Shown: positions 32,772-42,583, counted from the stretch's first letter. The stretch: 60,042 bases of DNA from Nitrososphaerota archaeon (GCA_028867785.1 JAGWFS010000010.1:1-60042), one strand, 5' to 3'. The notes: generated by a model not told the origin, from the sequence alone. Made by a program: numbers and translations.

Positions 32772-34787
32772 TTATTTTTCCTTGGCCTTTAGCTCGTACT
32801 GGTCATAGGTGTACCTTCTTGGCGTCCCAAATGGTCTAAACGGCCTTCCGTTTCCGTGGTAGAACTTGGAGAAAAACTCCACGTAAATCAATCTTGCCCC
32901 CTGGATTCCAGGCTCGAACACCCCGATTATGATGTTGAATATGTGCCCGATGAAAATTATGATCGCCCCAAGTATGATAAAGGGTATCGAGTGGTGCAGC
33001 GTCTTGATGAAGATAAAGTCAATCACATCGGCAAGAATTACGGATGCAAGCAGGATTCCGACAAGCCTTGTATATGACAGAATGTGGCTCACAATTGACG
33101 GCAGTTCCATGATTGCCCTTACGCCCTCTCCGTAGAACATGAGCCCGATTCCTGCAAGCATTAGCCCGACATAGCCTATTCCCGCCACGTGGTGTACTGG
33201 ATTGATGTGTTGGTGGTGCAGCAGCGCAAGTCCTGTCAGGACAACGCCCCAGCCAAAGAGCAGCCAGCCCATCTTTCCTATTGCGTGCTTCTTCTCCCCC
33301 TCCCTTATGGTATTGAGTATGCCAAGAACCAGTCCAAATGTCACCATGCCAAGCCCAATGTATCCTGATATTAGCAGCAGCTTTCGCAGTCCGGTAATAG
33401 GATCAAAGAACGCGCCGCTTGCAGGCAAGTGCAGGCCAAATGTGGCATTGAGATAGCTGAACAGGTACACGTTGGGATGGAATCCAAAGTACAGATTGAA
33501 CAAAAACCCCAATCCCATTGCAATGATTGCGCCGGGTGTCATGGCCTTTGCAAGCTTTACCATCTGCCTGGGTTTGAGTATGGTTAGCGCAAACTTGCGC
33601 AACGGAGTCGGCATGATGTTAAAGCTCCTCTTTCCTCCCTCCACTCTTCGAATCACCCACCTTGATACCAGAAGTATGACAAGCCCGTAGCCAAAGTCGC
33701 CTATCATCAGCCCATAGAATACCGGAAAGAGCGTCCCAAAAATAAGCGTGGGATCAAACTCCTTTCCTGACGGCAGTGAGTAGAATCTGATAAAGGCCTC
33801 AAAGAGCTTGAATCTTTTTGGATTGTCAAACAGCGTAGGCGGGTTCTCGTCAGTTTCAAGTACAAAAAGCATTGTTCCCTTGGCATGACTGTCAAAACCC
33901 TCCCTTAGCTGGTCCGCCTTTGACTTGGGGATCCATCCCTCCAGGGCAAAAGAGTCCGAGGTAACCCCGAGATTATCAACCACCTCAAGCTTTTTGTTCT
34001 CGATTTCCAGCTGCTCCTCGACGCATGTTATATCCACATAGTGGTTTCCTGAGATCTCGGCCAGTTGCCTGCCAATCTCGCTTAACTTCTGGTTTATCTC
34101 ACTCTGCTTTCTCTTCAGCTCCTGTGCAAGCTCCGCTGCCTTGCCTTTTAGTTTTGGAACGGCCTCTAGCCTTACGTTGTATTCCTGTACTACGGTAGCC
34201 AGTGCATGCGGCGGAAAGTTTGGAAAAGTGACCAGTATGATTTGTGTCGCATCCTTTCCCTCCTTTGAATATAGGAATACGTCCTGGCTGTTCACGTCGA
34301 GCGCCTTTTTGAAGTTGGCAAAATTCTTTGGGTTTATCCTGCCAAAGTAAGAGTGTGCCGATGAGAGTTGTAGCACGTCAAAGTCTTCAGGAAAGAATGA
34401 AAACTCTTCAACCAGCTTGGAATGATTCTCGGCCTCTTTTAGCTGTGTAAGAAGATATTCCCTTTCCCTTTCAATTGATGCAACCTTGGCATCGATATCA
34501 ATGGACCTTGCCTTTTCCAAGAGCTGCTCCACAGAGCCAAACCTCTGGCACCGGGTTACCTGGACCGATGGCAGTACTGTCTTGAGAGCTTTCATCCTGA
34601 GAAGCTGGTCTGATACCTGCCGATATTCACCGTCGTCTCGTTCGTTTCGCATAAGCGATGCAACATCTTTTGAGAGGGGTTCCAGCTGGACTGCGTTTAG
34701 ATCATGAAGAATCGAGACTACTGTCTGCCTTTCTTTTCGCAGTCCCAGCACGGCAATGCGTGCCATTGGTACGGGTTTTAGGACCAA
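32772..34787 (-). CDS. atpI: A/V-type ATP synthase subunit I (a-subunit)
   Basis: A 671-aa subunit with a cytoplasmic stalk-binding half (residues ~1-340, coiled coil) and a membrane half with about eight helices. LSYTRLVGILLASVI in the penultimate helix carries the essential proton-path Arg. It conducts protons against the K-subunit ring. Last gene of the operon, 3 nt after subunit H. Confidence 0.95.
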   Translation of the reverse strand: MVLKPVPMARIAVLGLRKERQTVVSILHDLNAVQLEPLSKDVASLMRNERDDGEYRQVSDQLLRMKALKTVLPSVQVTRCQRFGSVEQLLEKARSIDIDAKVASIEREREYLLTQLKEAENHSKLVEEFSFFPEDFDVLQLSSAHSYFGRINPKNFANFKKALDVNSQDVFLYSKEGKDATQIILVTFPNFPPHALATVVQEYNVRLEAVPKLKGKAAELAQELKRKQSEINQKLSEIGRQLAEISGNHYVDITCVEEQLEIENKKLEVVDNLGVTSDSFALEGWIPKSKADQLREGFDSHAKGTMLFVLETDENPPTLFDNPKRFKLFEAFIRFYSLPSGKEFDPTLIFGTLFPVFYGLMIGDFGYGLVILLVSRWVIRRVEGGKRSFNIMPTPLRKFALTILKPRQMVKLAKAMTPGAIIAMGLGFLFNLYFGFHPNVYLFSYLNATFGLHLPASGAFFDPITGLRKLLLISGYIGLGMVTFGLVLGILNTIREGEKKHAIGKMGWLLFGWGVVLTGLALLHHQHINPVHHVAGIGYVGLMLAGIGLMFYGEGVRAIMELPSIVSHILSYTRLVGILLASVILADVIDFIFIKTLHHSIPFIILGAIIIFIGHIFNIIIGVFEPGIQGARLIYVEFFSKFYHGNGRPFRPFGTPRRYTYDQYELKAKEK

Positions 34788-34790
34788 AGT

Positions 34791-35114
34791 CTATACCTCT
34801 TTTAATAAATCGTCAATTATTTCTCGCACAGTCTGCGCGTCAATTCTTGTAGAAACCGTCTTTGATTTTGCCGTGGCGTCCTCGATTATTTTTTCTGTCT
34901 CTGCAGAGGCCTTTTTTCTGGACTGCTCTGTGCTTGTCTCTACCAGTCTTTCTCCGTCGCTTTTTGCACTGGTGATTGTCTTTGATACATGGCTTTCAAA
35001 GTTTCTAAACTCCTCCGATACTTTTTTCTTGTGCTCGTCTATTTGCGATTGCGTGCTGTCTTCTGCGTCCTTGATCTGCTTGAGCGAATGAAGGTATTTT
35101 TCTGCAGTTGACAT
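34791..35114 (-). CDS. atpH: A/V-type ATP synthase subunit H (peripheral stalk)
   Basis: A 107-aa, almost entirely charged coiled coil with heptad spacing (LHSLKQIKDAEDSTQSQIDE onward), as in the archaeal H subunit that pairs with E in the peripheral stalks. It sits 1 nt after the small membrane-protein gene and directly before subunit I. Confidence 0.85.
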   Translation of the reverse strand: MSTAEKYLHSLKQIKDAEDSTQSQIDEHKKKVSEEFRNFESHVSKTITSAKSDGERLVETSTEQSRKKASAETEKIIEDATAKSKTVSTRIDAQTVREIIDDLLKEV

Positions 35115-35115
35115 T

Positions 35116-35241
35116 TTAAACTCCTAGAAAGTGTCTCCCTGCATACAGCACAAGGGCTACAGTGCCAAATATGTTTCCAAACTTGAAGGCCCTCATTATC
35201 ATGTAGAATCTCTTCTGCTGCTCGTTTTTGAAGCTAGGCAA
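35116..35241 (-). CDS. 41-aa single-helix membrane protein inside the ATP synthase operon
   Basis: A short ORF missed by size filters: TTG at 35239-35241 and TAA at 35116-35118. It overlaps the end of subunit D by 8 nt and ends 1 nt before subunit H. The product has a polar start (FKNEQQKRFYMIMRAFK) and one hydrophobic helix (FGNIFGTVALVLYAG) with a basic end. No family was recognised. Its fixed position, overlap and lack of spacer suggest a real accessory ATPase subunit. The non-ATG start lowers certainty. Confidence 0.6.
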   Translation of the reverse strand: MPSFKNEQQKRFYMIMRAFKFGNIFGTVALVLYAGRHFLGV

Positions 35242-35902
35242 CTATCTCCCTCCCCTTTTTTAGCTGGGCCTCCTGTTCCCTTTCGCCCATCTTTTTCTTG
35301 ACTGTCTTTAGCATGATGAAAGTGTCCCGCTCCATCTCGTCCAGCCGGAATGTAATGAACTTTACTGCGGCCTGCAGCCTAGGTATGAAGACGTTTTCTA
35401 TTGCATTTGACTTGCGTTTTGTCTTTTCTATCTCAAGCAAGAGTTTTCGCAGTGCTGTTTCCTTCTCTGCAACCTCAAGCACCATCTTGTGCACGTTCTG
35501 GAATGCCTTTATCGCCTCGTTAATTGACGGCGGCAGCTCAAGCAGGTGCTCTACCAGGGCATGCTCGTTTTGGCCGCCTCCGATCTTTGGTATTCTTACT
35601 CCCATCACGTTTTTTGATGTAATCTGCAGTTTGTTTAGCTGCGGAATCTTCATTGCCTCGTTTTCAAGTCTCATCGAGCCTGCAAGCATCTCTGCCATCT
35701 TTATGCTTTGATATCCCTTGATGAGCTCCGCCTGTAGGGCACCCCTAAGGGACGCGGCAGTCTTGCTGGTATTGAAGAATTCAAGGATCAGGGCCTGTCT
35801 TTTCAGCTTGAGTAGCTTTAGGCCTTTTTGTGCTATCTTTATTCTTTTTTTTGTGCGGATGTATTCGAGTCGAGTTGGTCTAATGTTAAGTGCTGACGGC
35901 AA
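35234..35902 (-). CDS. atpD: A/V-type ATP synthase subunit D (central stalk)
   Basis: A 222-aa helical rotor subunit. The N-terminus begins ALNIRPTRLEYIRTKKRIKI with the long antiparallel coiled coil typical of the family, and the C-terminal helix begins FIPRLQAAVKFITFRLDEME. It transmits rotation inside the A3B3 ring. It follows subunit B by 2 nt. Confidence 0.95.
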   Translation of the reverse strand: MPSALNIRPTRLEYIRTKKRIKIAQKGLKLLKLKRQALILEFFNTSKTAASLRGALQAELIKGYQSIKMAEMLAGSMRLENEAMKIPQLNKLQITSKNVMGVRIPKIGGGQNEHALVEHLLELPPSINEAIKAFQNVHKMVLEVAEKETALRKLLLEIEKTKRKSNAIENVFIPRLQAAVKFITFRLDEMERDTFIMLKTVKKKMGEREQEAQLKKGREIVA

Positions 35903-35904
35903 CC

Positions 35905-37296
35905 CTACTTTTCACCCGGGCCAGTCCTCTTTCTATATTTTTCAATGAATTCAGGCTTGATGCGGTTTAACTCAGAGTCTGAAAGATCGTTTAGCAATTC
36001 CCAGCCTATGTTGAGGGTCTGCTCGATGGAGCGGTTCTCGTCCATTCCCTGATTGACAAACTTTCTTTCAAAGTTGTTGGCAACCTTTAGGAATTTTCTA
36101 TCAAGGTCGCTTAGGGCCTCTTCTCCTACAATGGCTGCAAGTGATCTTGCATCCTTTCCTTGTGCATAGGTGGAATAGAGCTGGTCTGCAAGGCTTCTGT
36201 GGTCTTCCCTTGTTCTTCCCTTTCCTATTCCCTGGTTCATCAAACGTGAAAGACTTGTCAGCACATCTACTGGCGGGTGAATGTCTCCCCTGTGCAGGTC
36301 CCTGCTCATGACAATCTGTCCCTCCGTGATGTATCCAGTAAGGTCAGGAATTGGGTGAGTAATGTCGTCTGCCGGCATGGTTAGGATTGGAATCTGCGTT
36401 ACAGAGCCGTTTCTTCCCTTTATCTTGCCTGCCCTTTCATAGAGAGATGCCAAGTCAGTGTACATGTAACCTGGATATCCCCTTCTTCCGGGAACTTCTT
36501 CTCTTGCAGCTGAGATTTCTCTTAATGCCTCGCAATAGTTTGTCATGTCAGTCATGATTACAAGTACGTGCATGTCTCTCTCATATGCAAGATATTCCGC
36601 GGTGGTTAGTGCAAGTCGTGGTGTAAGCAAACGCTCCATTGATGGGTCCGATGACAGATTCAGGAAAAGAGAGGTCCTGCCAAGGGCGCCGCTTTCCTCA
36701 AATTGTTTTACGAAAAAGTTTGCCTCTTCGCTTGTAATTCCCATTGCTGCAAATACTACTGAAAAGTTTTCGGATGCGCTGAGCACCTTTGCCTGCCTTG
36801 CAATCTGTGCCGCAAGCAGGTTGTGAGGAAGGCCTGCTCCGGAAAAGACTGGAAGTTTCTGTCCCCTTACCAGAGTGTTCATGGCGTCAATGTTTGACAT
36901 GCCAGTCTGGATAAATTCAGATGGCTCTTCTCGTGAATATGGATTGATGCCGGAACCTACCAAGTCTACCTTGTGTTTTGATACAATCTTGGGTCCGTTG
37001 TCTCTTGGATTTCCAAGCCCGTCAAAGACCCTGCCAAGCATGTCGTCAGATACCGATAATTGTGCTGTCTCGCCAAGGAACTTGACGGATGTACCGTTGG
37101 TGTTAAGCCCCAGTGTTGGGCCAAACACCTGTACTACTGCCAGGCCCTGTCTTGTGTCAAGAACCTGGCCCTGTCTTCTCTCGCCGTTTACAAGCTTGAT
37201 TTCTACAATCTCGCCATAGGCCGCATTGTCTACGCCCTCTACAAACATCAACGGGCCCGCAATCTTGTCAATTGTCTTGTATGATACTGTAGACAT
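35905..37296 (-). CDS. atpB: A/V-type ATP synthase subunit B (non-catalytic)
   Basis: A 463-aa regulatory subunit of the A3B3 head. It has the family fold but no Walker A motif. [21 protein letters not shown] and the nearby [19 protein letters not shown] are highly conserved in B subunits. It directly abuts subunit A. Confidence 0.96.
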   Translation of the reverse strand: MSTVSYKTIDKIAGPLMFVEGVDNAAYGEIVEIKLVNGERRQGQVLDTRQGLAVVQVFGPTLGLNTNGTSVKFLGETAQLSVSDDMLGRVFDGLGNPRDNGPKIVSKHKVDLVGSGINPYSREEPSEFIQTGMSNIDAMNTLVRGQKLPVFSGAGLPHNLLAAQIARQAKVLSASENFSVVFAAMGITSEEANFFVKQFEESGALGRTSLFLNLSSDPSMERLLTPRLALTTAEYLAYERDMHVLVIMTDMTNYCEALREISAAREEVPGRRGYPGYMYTDLASLYERAGKIKGRNGSVTQIPILTMPADDITHPIPDLTGYITEGQIVMSRDLHRGDIHPPVDVLTSLSRLMNQGIGKGRTREDHRSLADQLYSTYAQGKDARSLAAIVGEEALSDLDRKFLKVANNFERKFVNQGMDENRSIEQTLNIGWELLNDLSDSELNRIKPEFIEKYRKRTGPGEK

Positions 37297-39060
37297 CTAG
37301 TGCGTAACCTCCACTAGCAAACTGTTAAACTCTTGCTGCATCTTGTTCTGAAAGTCTTTTACCAGCTGTTCCACCTGGTCTTCTTTTGTCCATTTTATCT
37401 TTGATATCATCTTTCTTGATTCTAATGTGCCTATCTTTGATGATGGGGCTCCCTTCTTGATTGCCTCTGCCTCCATCTTTCCAAAGTCTATGATTGCGGT
37501 AAGCATGAGGAATTGTTTTCTAATTGAGGTGTATGTATCCACGTCGTCGTATGCACTTTGTTGCAGATAGTCTTCCCGAATAGAGCGCGCGGTGTCAAGC
37601 ACCCCCTTTTCTGGTTCTGGCAGCGCGTCATAACCGACAAGCTGTACAATTTCCTGCAACTCTGACTCTTTCTGGAGTATTTCAAGTGCTTCCTTTCGTA
37701 GTGCTATCCATTCTGCTGCAACATGTTGCTTGTACCAGTCGCCCATGCCATCTGCATACAGCGAATAGCTGGTAAGCCAGTTGATTGATGGAAAGTGCCT
37801 TCTTGATGCCAGGCTTGCATCAAGTGCCCAAAAGACCCTGGTTACTCGAAGCGTGTTTTGCGACACCGGCTCTGAAAAGTCTCCGCCAGGAGGCGAGACT
37901 GCGCCCACAAGAGTAAGTGAGCCTACACGCTCCTCAGGAGATATGACAATTGCCTTGCCACCCCTTTCGTAAAATTCTGCCAGTCTTCTGCCAAGATAAG
38001 CCGGGTATCCCTCTTCGCCTGGCATCTCTTCCAGCCTGCCGGAAATTTCTCGTAGTGCTTCTGCCCACCTGGAGGTACTGTCTGCCATCAATGCAACGCC
38101 ATATCCCATGTCACGATAGTACTCGCCCATTGTGATTCCGGTGTAAATGCTTGCCTCTCTTGCTGCGACAGGCATGTTAGAAGTGTTAGCTACAAGAATT
38201 GTGCGTTCCATCAGGGGTCGTTTTGATTTTGGATCCTCAAGTTTTGGGAATGTCGAAAGAACTTCGGTCATCTCGTTTCCTCTTTCGCCGCATCCAACGT
38301 ATACGATTACATTGCTGTCTGCCCACTTGGCAAGTTGCTGCTGGGTTACTGTCTTTCCGCTTCCAAACGGCCCAGGAATTGCAGCTGTTCCGCCCTTTGC
38401 AACCGGGAAGAACGTATCAAGCACTCTCTGTCCAGTAAGAAGTGGCTCCTCGGGCGCAAGTTTTTTGAGAACTGGTCTTGGAGTTCTTACAGTCCACCAG
38501 CTTGAAAGGCCAATGTCTGTCTTGGCGCTGTTTTGTACTGTTGCGACAATATCGTTTACTGTAAACTTGCCATCGGAGATTTCAGACAGCTGCCCCTCGA
38601 CATTGTATGGCACCATGATTTTGTGCATGATGAGCGGGGTCTCTTGCACCTCTCCAATTATTTCTCCTGGTGATACCTTGTCTCCCTTTTTCTTTAATGG
38701 AACAAAGTCCCATTTCTTGGTCTGATCAAGCGCAGGTATTACCTTTCCCCTGCTGATAAAGTCACCACTCTGTTCTCTTAGAACGTCAAGCGGTCTTTGA
38801 ATTCCGTCATAAATAGAAGTAAGCAGTCCCGGACCTAGCTGCATTGAGAGCGGTCGTTTTGTATTGGTTACCTTCTCTCCCGGGCGCAGGCCTGTGGTAT
38901 CCTCATAGACCTGAACGGTTGCCTTGTTTCCCTCCAGCCGGATTATCTCGCCTACCAGTCCCATCTCGCCTATACGGACGACATCGAACATCTGGGCTCC
39001 CTCAAGTCCACTAGCGATAACTACCGGGCCCGATATTCTTGAAATTATTCCATCAGCCAT
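37297..39060 (-). CDS. atpA: A/V-type ATP synthase subunit A (catalytic)
   Basis: A 587-aa catalytic subunit. The P-loop is GPFGSGKT and the catalytic Glu lies in GCGERGNEM. The ~90-residue non-homologous insertion that separates A subunits from F-type beta is present before the P-loop. It follows subunit F by 9 nt. No intein is present: the P-loop region is contiguous. Confidence 0.97.
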   Translation of the reverse strand: MADGIISRISGPVVIASGLEGAQMFDVVRIGEMGLVGEIIRLEGNKATVQVYEDTTGLRPGEKVTNTKRPLSMQLGPGLLTSIYDGIQRPLDVLREQSGDFISRGKVIPALDQTKKWDFVPLKKKGDKVSPGEIIGEVQETPLIMHKIMVPYNVEGQLSEISDGKFTVNDIVATVQNSAKTDIGLSSWWTVRTPRPVLKKLAPEEPLLTGQRVLDTFFPVAKGGTAAIPGPFGSGKTVTQQQLAKWADSNVIVYVGCGERGNEMTEVLSTFPKLEDPKSKRPLMERTILVANTSNMPVAAREASIYTGITMGEYYRDMGYGVALMADSTSRWAEALREISGRLEEMPGEEGYPAYLGRRLAEFYERGGKAIVISPEERVGSLTLVGAVSPPGGDFSEPVSQNTLRVTRVFWALDASLASRRHFPSINWLTSYSLYADGMGDWYKQHVAAEWIALRKEALEILQKESELQEIVQLVGYDALPEPEKGVLDTARSIREDYLQQSAYDDVDTYTSIRKQFLMLTAIIDFGKMEAEAIKKGAPSSKIGTLESRKMISKIKWTKEDQVEQLVKDFQNKMQQEFNSLLVEVTH

Positions 39061-39069
39061 TTACTATCA

Positions 39070-39408
39070 TCAACTTGTAGGGATACTTATTCCTAACACT
39101 CTCTTTGCCAGTGCCGCTATTGACTCTTCTTGAATGTTTCCTTCCATGGCCGGCATGAAAAGTACCAGAGGTTCTATCGATGCCTCGATCTTTTTTCTAA
39201 AGACTGCAGGAAGGACATTTCTTACAGCATCGCTTGCAATAATGAGGCTGAACTTTCCTGATGAATACAGGTCTTGGACGGTCCTGCCGGCGTCTTCGCC
39301 GCTGACCACAAACGTGTCCTCGATTCCAAGCAGGCTGTACCCTATGACCAGTTCACGTTCTCCTACCACTGCTATTCTGCCGCTTGATTGTGTTTTTTGT
39401 GTCGACAT
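39070..39408 (-). CDS. atpF: A/V-type ATP synthase subunit F
   Basis: A 112-aa CheY-like central-stalk regulator: IAVVGERELVIGYSLLGIEDTF, then FSLIIASDAVRN. Normal length for the family. It sits between C and A. Confidence 0.93.
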   Translation of the reverse strand: MSTQKTQSSGRIAVVGERELVIGYSLLGIEDTFVVSGEDAGRTVQDLYSSGKFSLIIASDAVRNVLPAVFRKKIEASIEPLVLFMPAMEGNIQEESIAALAKRVLGISIPTS

Positions 39409-39412
39409 TATC

Positions 39413-40477
39413 TCACTCTAGCAACAACGATGTGATGTACTCTGTTGAAAGGTTGTAGCGTTTTCCATATGCAATTCTTTTGATGTTTTCACGCTCCTGT
39501 TCCATCTTGATGATAAAGTAGAATATTGTTCCAATTGATAATGCAATGTTTTTCAACTTGCTCACATATTCGGAATTTATGAATTTATCCAGCGCGACCT
39601 CGAAATCGATAAGGCTTTTTGATTTTTTGTATTGTGCCAGTGCATTGACCAGCATAAAGCGATTCTCTATTCTTCCTACAATTTCTGGTACGTCCTTTGC
39701 TCCATAGATATCCAACAATTCATTTTTTGTAACCATTCCGCCGTCAATGATGTGCTTGCTTAGCAGCTCTTTGTCAAGGTTAGACTCTTTTGCCTTGAGC
39801 AGGCTTAGAACATTTTTCTTGTCAATCTCTGCCCGGAAAAGGCCTCGAATTGCTCCCTCGTCTCCCTGGAAGAACTTGAGTGATTCCAGCAGGCTCTGAT
39901 AGTAATGGGCCTGGAGTGCCGACATCATGGGTCCCAAGTCTCCTGTCTTTTGATATATCTCTAGGTTATGCATCAGGATGGTGCCATAGTTGTGCTTGAC
40001 CAGTTGGTTTACCACTCCCTCCACATTGTTCTGTGATAGTATGACCTTCATTTCATCATGCGGTATGTTTCCTGCAGAAATTCCCGCCGGTACGTTCCTG
40101 CTTGATACAAGAAACGATTCCACCTCGGTAATTGGCCTGTTCATGCTTTTTGAGGACAGTATCAGTTCTATGTTATACATGTCCCACTTGGAAAGATACG
40201 CGCGGACGGCAGATTTTCCGTTAAATGGCGTTGCTTCAAGCGCAATCTTGTTTACCTGAACCAGATGCCTGTTTAGTGCAACTTCCAGAAGATCTGCGTC
40301 TTTGAACAAAGTTGCGGCCTTTTCAATTTCCGGGCCATACCAACCTGGTTCAAGGATCTTTACCATCTCTCCCTCGTCTTTTGCCTTCAACAGGCTTTGC
40401 GTTGTTTCCTTTGACAGGAGGTTTAATGAAATTGCTTGTAGACGGCCAAAAGATGATGCATACTGCGATGTCGGCAA
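39413..40477 (-). CDS. atpC: A/V-type ATP synthase subunit C (rotor-ring adaptor)
   Basis: A 354-aa all-helical funnel subunit that seats the central stalk on the membrane ring. It shows the repeated pattern of AC39/C proteins (VRAYLSKWDMYNIELILSSK, and FRAEIDKKNVLSLLKAKESN as the second repeat). Its start abuts the E subunit stop. Confidence 0.92.
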   Translation of the reverse strand: MPTSQYASSFGRLQAISLNLLSKETTQSLLKAKDEGEMVKILEPGWYGPEIEKAATLFKDADLLEVALNRHLVQVNKIALEATPFNGKSAVRAYLSKWDMYNIELILSSKSMNRPITEVESFLVSSRNVPAGISAGNIPHDEMKVILSQNNVEGVVNQLVKHNYGTILMHNLEIYQKTGDLGPMMSALQAHYYQSLLESLKFFQGDEGAIRGLFRAEIDKKNVLSLLKAKESNLDKELLSKHIIDGGMVTKNELLDIYGAKDVPEIVGRIENRFMLVNALAQYKKSKSLIDFEVALDKFINSEYVSKLKNIALSIGTIFYFIIKMEQERENIKRIAYGKRYNLSTEYITSLLLE

Positions 40478-41032
40478 CTACATTCTCTCCGAAAGGAAAC
40501 TTTTGATTTGGTCTTCATGAGTTCGCAGCAGTTCATCAAAAGTAAGATCGAGTTCTTTTGTTCCTTCCTTGTTCTCCGCAACTATACCGCCGAGGGTCTT
40601 GATGGACTTGCCTATTGCTATTCCCATGTCTTTGAGCACTGGTTTGTCACCGTCTCTGCAGTGGACAACAATGTTTTGTCCAAGTTTCTTCTTGGAACTG
40701 TTTACCATTGTTTCAAGTGCCTTTTTGTATTGAGGTCCTGCGGTATAACTTTCAATTTCTTTTTTTATTGCATCAAATGCAGACTGCATGTTTTCATTGA
40801 TTGCATCAAACATTATTTTTTTTGCCTGGAGTTTTGATGCCTCAATTATTCTTGCATATTCCCTTTCCGACTTGATCTTTGCCTCGTTTGCAAACTTTTC
40901 TTGAATCTCTTTTAGTGTGATGTCAAGTTCTGCCTGAAGTTTGGATTTCTTTTCTGTCAGGTCCTTATCCAGACTTTCAAGCTCCTTCTTCTTTCTGTTT
41001 TCTATCTCAAGGAGGAAAGTCTCGATGCTCAT
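40478..41032 (-). CDS. atpE: A/V-type ATP synthase subunit E (peripheral stalk)
   Basis: A 184-aa subunit with a long N-terminal charged coiled coil (residues ~5-75) and a C-terminal alpha/beta domain with VHCRDGDKPVL and GGIVAENKEGTKELDLTFDE. It pairs with subunit H to form the stator stalks. Confidence 0.92.
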   Translation of the reverse strand: MSIETFLLEIENRKKKELESLDKDLTEKKSKLQAELDITLKEIQEKFANEAKIKSEREYARIIEASKLQAKKIMFDAINENMQSAFDAIKKEIESYTAGPQYKKALETMVNSSKKKLGQNIVVHCRDGDKPVLKDMGIAIGKSIKTLGGIVAENKEGTKELDLTFDELLRTHEDQIKSFLSERM

Positions 41033-41045
41033 TTTACTGAAACCA

Positions 41046-41390
41046 CTACAGGATACCTAGCAGCAAGATGATTCCCAGTACGAATCCAATGATCCATAAT
41101 GTTTCGGGAATGACGAAGAAGAACAGCACCTGGCCAAACTTCTCCGGTTTCTCTGCAATGATACCCATACCGGCGGCACCAATACCTTGTTGTGCATTAC
41201 CAGTACCTATCAGACCACCAGCAATTGCAATAGCTGCAGCGATAGCAAGTAATGGTTTTGTCAAACCGCTGCTTGTAGCAGCCGTGTCTGCAGCAAACGC
41301 AGAATGAGTTGTAAAGAAGGTCGATAGTCCGATTGTCAACCCCGCCGTTATGATGATAAGCGATAACTTGGAACGCTTGTTCAGCACCAT
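41046..41390 (-). CDS. atpK: ATP synthase membrane rotor subunit K (c-subunit) with leader peptide
   Basis: A 114-aa proteolipid. Residues 1-33 look like a cleavable signal peptide (cleavage near HSAFA). The mature ~81 residues make one two-helix hairpin: a Gly/Ala-rich helix 1, a polar loop (EKPEKFGQ) and helix 2 with the ion-binding Glu96 in IPETLWIIG. First gene of the ten-gene operon. No Na+-binding Gln/Thr set is evident, so proton use is more likely. Confidence 0.93.
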   Translation of the reverse strand: MVLNKRSKLSLIIITAGLTIGLSTFFTTHSAFAADTAATSSGLTKPLLAIAAAIAIAGGLIGTGNAQQGIGAAGMGIIAEKPEKFGQVLFFFVIPETLWIIGFVLGIILLLGIL

Positions 41391-41414
41391 CAGGTATGGC
41401 TCATTTGCCGACGG

Positions 41415-41421
41415 TATATTA
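41415..41421 (-). promoter_or_regulatory. TATA-like box of the ATP synthase operon
   Basis: On the minus strand this reads TAATATA, centred about 28 nt before the subunit K ATG. No other promoter-like gap exists inside the operon (largest spacer 13 nt), so all ten genes are probably one transcript. Confidence 0.5.
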
Positions 41422-41526
41422 ATCTAATTCTTACAAAGCCGCAACGAATTTTTTCAAAAAATAAGAAAATTCCATGGTGCGATCATCGTACAGTGTTTGC
41501 TGTATTGCAATATTTAGAATTGTCAG

Positions 41527-42312
41527 CTATTCTTCAACTGGAAGATCGAGCCTGTTGCCCCATTCGCCCCAAGATCCAAGATAGACCTTTACGTTTTCAA
41601 AGCCCAGCATTTTTAGCGCCACAAAAGAGTTTGCCGCGCGATATCCTCCCTGACAATACGTTATGATCTCGTCTTTTTTTGAAAACGGGTACATTTTTCC
41701 AAGTTCTTCAAGCGACTTCATGGTGCCATCGTCGTTGATGTTGTGCATCCAGTCGATATTGACAGAGTTTGGTATGCGGCCCTTTCTTGCTGCGCGCATC
41801 ACCCTGCCTTCATATTCTTCTCTTGTCCTTGTATCAATCAGCTTTGCCTTGCCAAGATTTTTCCTGACATGTTCAAAGTCTGCAAGTATTTTCCTGTCGG
41901 TCCTTCCGGAAAACTTGGCTGGTCTGAACCCATTTGTCTTGGTCTCCATGGGAAGTCCAAGACTTTTCCACTTTCGAAATCCCCCATCTAGCATGAATGC
42001 ATTGGTATGCGAAAAATATCTCAAGAGCCACACTCCCCTGGCTGCTCCCATGCCTGCAACGTCATCATAAAATACTGCAGTTGTTTGCCCGGTAATTCCC
42101 ATAAATGAGAAGAGCAGATGCATCTGCTTCTCAAACGCCTTGACACCATCCTTTGTTGTGTCAAGCCAGTGGTAGTAGAACAGGTCTGCATTTACTGCTC
42201 CTGGAATGTGCCCCTCCGCATATTCTTTGTAGGACCTACAGTCAACTAGAACCAACCCTGGCATGTCCATTAGTTTTACAAGTTCCTCTGTAGATTTGAG
42301 CACAAAAATCAT
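41527..42312 (-). CDS. Two-domain rhodanese-type sulfurtransferase
   Basis: A 261-aa thiosulfate/3-mercaptopyruvate sulfurtransferase-like protein. The N-terminal rhodanese domain (VLVDCRSYKEYAEGHIPGAV) has lost the catalytic Cys (FYDDVAG). The C-terminal domain keeps it in ITYCQGGYRAANS, the persulfide-forming loop. The CQGGYR loop is closer to thiosulfate than to mercaptopyruvate enzymes, but specificity is uncertain. The gene stands alone between the ATPase operon and a regulator. Confidence 0.92.
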   Translation of the reverse strand: MIFVLKSTEELVKLMDMPGLVLVDCRSYKEYAEGHIPGAVNADLFYYHWLDTTKDGVKAFEKQMHLLFSFMGITGQTTAVFYDDVAGMGAARGVWLLRYFSHTNAFMLDGGFRKWKSLGLPMETKTNGFRPAKFSGRTDRKILADFEHVRKNLGKAKLIDTRTREEYEGRVMRAARKGRIPNSVNIDWMHNINDDGTMKSLEELGKMYPFSKKDEIITYCQGGYRAANSFVALKMLGFENVKVYLGSWGEWGNRLDLPVEE

Positions 42313-42559
42313 CTGGAGGCAACCGATGTAAATTCATTTCACATCTTTGGATCGGCTCCAGATGGAATACACGGGTAGAAGCATTGTTGGAAAATTTGCC
42401 AAATTTTTTGAAATTCCTGTGCAGTCAAACCATGTATTGTGAACAATAATGCCGTAATTTGTGCCAATTCTTTCAAAATCGTAAATTCTTATATCTATGC
42501 AAAGTATGATACTATCACAAAATGACGATTCCAAATTATAACAGTATTAATCTCAAGTC

Positions 42560-42583
42560 TGTGTCAATCCTAAAATCGACACA
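42560..42583. promoter_or_regulatory. Short inverted repeat upstream of the wHTH gene at 42596
   Basis: TGTGTC (42560-42565) and GACACA (42578-42583) are reverse complements with a 12-nt spacer, placed 12 nt before the ATG and about 15 nt after a TATA-like stretch (ttataacag, about 42536-42544). The arms are short. The rest of the 283-nt gap 42313-42595 holds nothing I can support. Confidence 0.35.

Noticed and set aside
38147-38725. 192-aa plus-strand ORF
   Set aside because: Antisense of the catalytic ATP synthase subunit, which is certain.
42334-42534. 66-aa minus-strand ORF in the gap upstream of the rhodanese gene
   Set aside because: No family, no clear promoter and three scattered Cys without a pattern; not enough to call a gene, though a small protein cannot be excluded.
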